A stretch of 7,351 nucleotides of DNA from contig JBJKRW010000075.1 of NCBI GenBank assembly GCA_046704445.1, positions 1-7,351 of the forward strand, in the 5' to 3' direction. A program made the position numbers and the translations under genes. Under the pieces are notes generated by a model. That model ran no database searches and was not told the DNA's origin. It saw only the letters and a program-made list of their open reading frames with translations. Shown piece by piece: positions 6,706 through 7,351 of this stretch (positions within the stretch are counted from its first letter, which is position 1; each line of letters opens with the position of its first letter). Source of the stretch: JBJKRW01 sp046704445 (GTDB taxonomy: Bacteria > Patescibacteriota > Microgenomatia > UBA1406 > GWC2-37-13).

Positions 6706-7351
6706 ATGTTTTATATTGTAGGAACCCCTATCGGGAATCTCGATGATCTTTCCTTGCGTCAAGCAAACATACTTACACAAGCGGATATCATTATTGCGGA
6801 AGATACGCGTAGCGCTCAAAAACTTCTAAAGGGAATTCAAGACAGATTTAATCTGAATCCGAAACAGAATCTTCGTCTTCTATCGTGTTATAAGGAGACG
6901 GAATTCGGTAAAGTCTACGAAATTGTAAGTTTGGCAAAAAAGGATTATCAAATTTGCCTAATCTCAGAGTCAGGTATGCCCCTTATCTCTGATCCTGGAG
7001 CCCTTGTGGTAAAAGAACTTGAAAAAAAACACATTCCCTACACTGTTATTCCCGGGCCAAGTGCTATATTAACCGCACTTGTTCAATCTGGTTTTTCTTC
7101 CGGTAAATTTTGCTTTTTTGGCTTTTTTCCGCAAAAAAAACAAAATAAGTTTCTTCTAAATCTGAATAAAATAAGACAGATCTATCCGGATATGGCTGTA
7201 GTGGTATTCGAATCACCCCATAGAATTAACAAAACCCTCACTATTTTGGCTCATGAATCATGGGTACGGGAACTGTGTATCTGCAGGGAACTTACCAAAA
7301 AATTCGAGCAGATATATAGGGGAACACCCGGAGAATTACCCGAACATACAT
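6706..7351 (+). CDS. rsmI: 16S rRNA 2'-O-ribose C1402 methyltransferase RsmI (partial, 5' part)
   Basis: RsmI transfers a methyl group from S-adenosylmethionine to the 2'-hydroxyl of C1402 in 16S rRNA, fine-tuning the ribosomal P site; it is a cytoplasmic tetrapyrrole-methylase-fold enzyme. The frame from the ATG at 6706 is open to the window edge (215 codons); the family is usually about 225-290 residues, so only the end is missing. Motifs: YIVGTPIGNLDD at 3-14, AEDTR at 31-35, ISDPG at 94-98, IPGPSA at 115-120, ESPHR at 169-173 and RELTKKFEQIYRGT at 194-207. The SAM-site segment reads SESGMP at 87-92 where SDAGTP is usual, and the segment before it (SCYKETE) lacks the common HNE. The start matches the family N-terminus exactly; AAATACCAAATG shows no Shine-Dalgarno. 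It diverges from dedA across 43 bases. A weak -10-like TATCAA is at 6685-6690. Confidence 0.95.
   Translation, partial: MFYIVGTPIGNLDDLSLRQANILTQADIIIAEDTRSAQKLLKGIQDRFNLNPKQNLRLLSCYKETEFGKVYEIVSLAKKDYQICLISESGMPLISDPGALVVKELEKKHIPYTVIPGPSAILTALVQSGFSSGKFCFFGFFPQKKQNKFLLNLNKIRQIYPDMAVVVFESPHRINKTLTILAHESWVRELCICRELTKKFEQIYRGTPGELPEHT

Overview
The window looks like ordinary chromosome from an AT-rich bacterium. It holds a complete nucleotide-excision-repair pair (uvrB then uvrA, minus strand) between a small DedA-family membrane protein gene and an exported protein gene that runs off the left edge. On the plus strand, rsmI diverges from dedA and runs off the right edge. Homopolymeric A/T runs are common, coding density is very high, and gaps are short (40, 28, 97 and 43 bases). 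I see no mobile element, CRISPR array, tRNA or rRNA.

Layout, left to right: 1-908 (minus), N-terminal 302 residues of a secreted protein with a signal peptide, probably the front half of a transglutaminase-like surface protein; 949-3846 (minus), uvrA; 3875-5923 (minus), uvrB; 6021-6662 (minus), DedA/SNARE-associated family membrane protein; 6706-7351 (plus), rsmI, 5' part. The four minus-strand genes are read in the order dedA, uvrB, uvrA, exported protein, and could form one transcription unit. However, promoter-like sequences lie before dedA, uvrB and the exported protein.

The source is most simply a member of the Candidatus Patescibacteria/CPR, perhaps Microgenomates. This rests on my recollection that this type of exported protein is common there, on the AT-rich compact layout and on the absence of Shine-Dalgarno sequences. 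It is inference. The genes read with the standard bacterial code, and no in-frame TGA is present.

Functionally, UvrA finds DNA lesions and loads UvrB, which verifies damage and recruits UvrC (not in the window). DedA proteins are membrane transporters linked to lipid carrier recycling and envelope homeostasis, and RsmI methylates 16S rRNA. They are neighbours rather than an evident pathway. The main points for a second look are the lack of Shine-Dalgarno sequences before all five genes, the -10-like boxes very close to start codons, a matched 11-base promoter motif before dedA and uvrB, and sequence variants in RsmI and UvrB. I did not find a convincing new biological system here.
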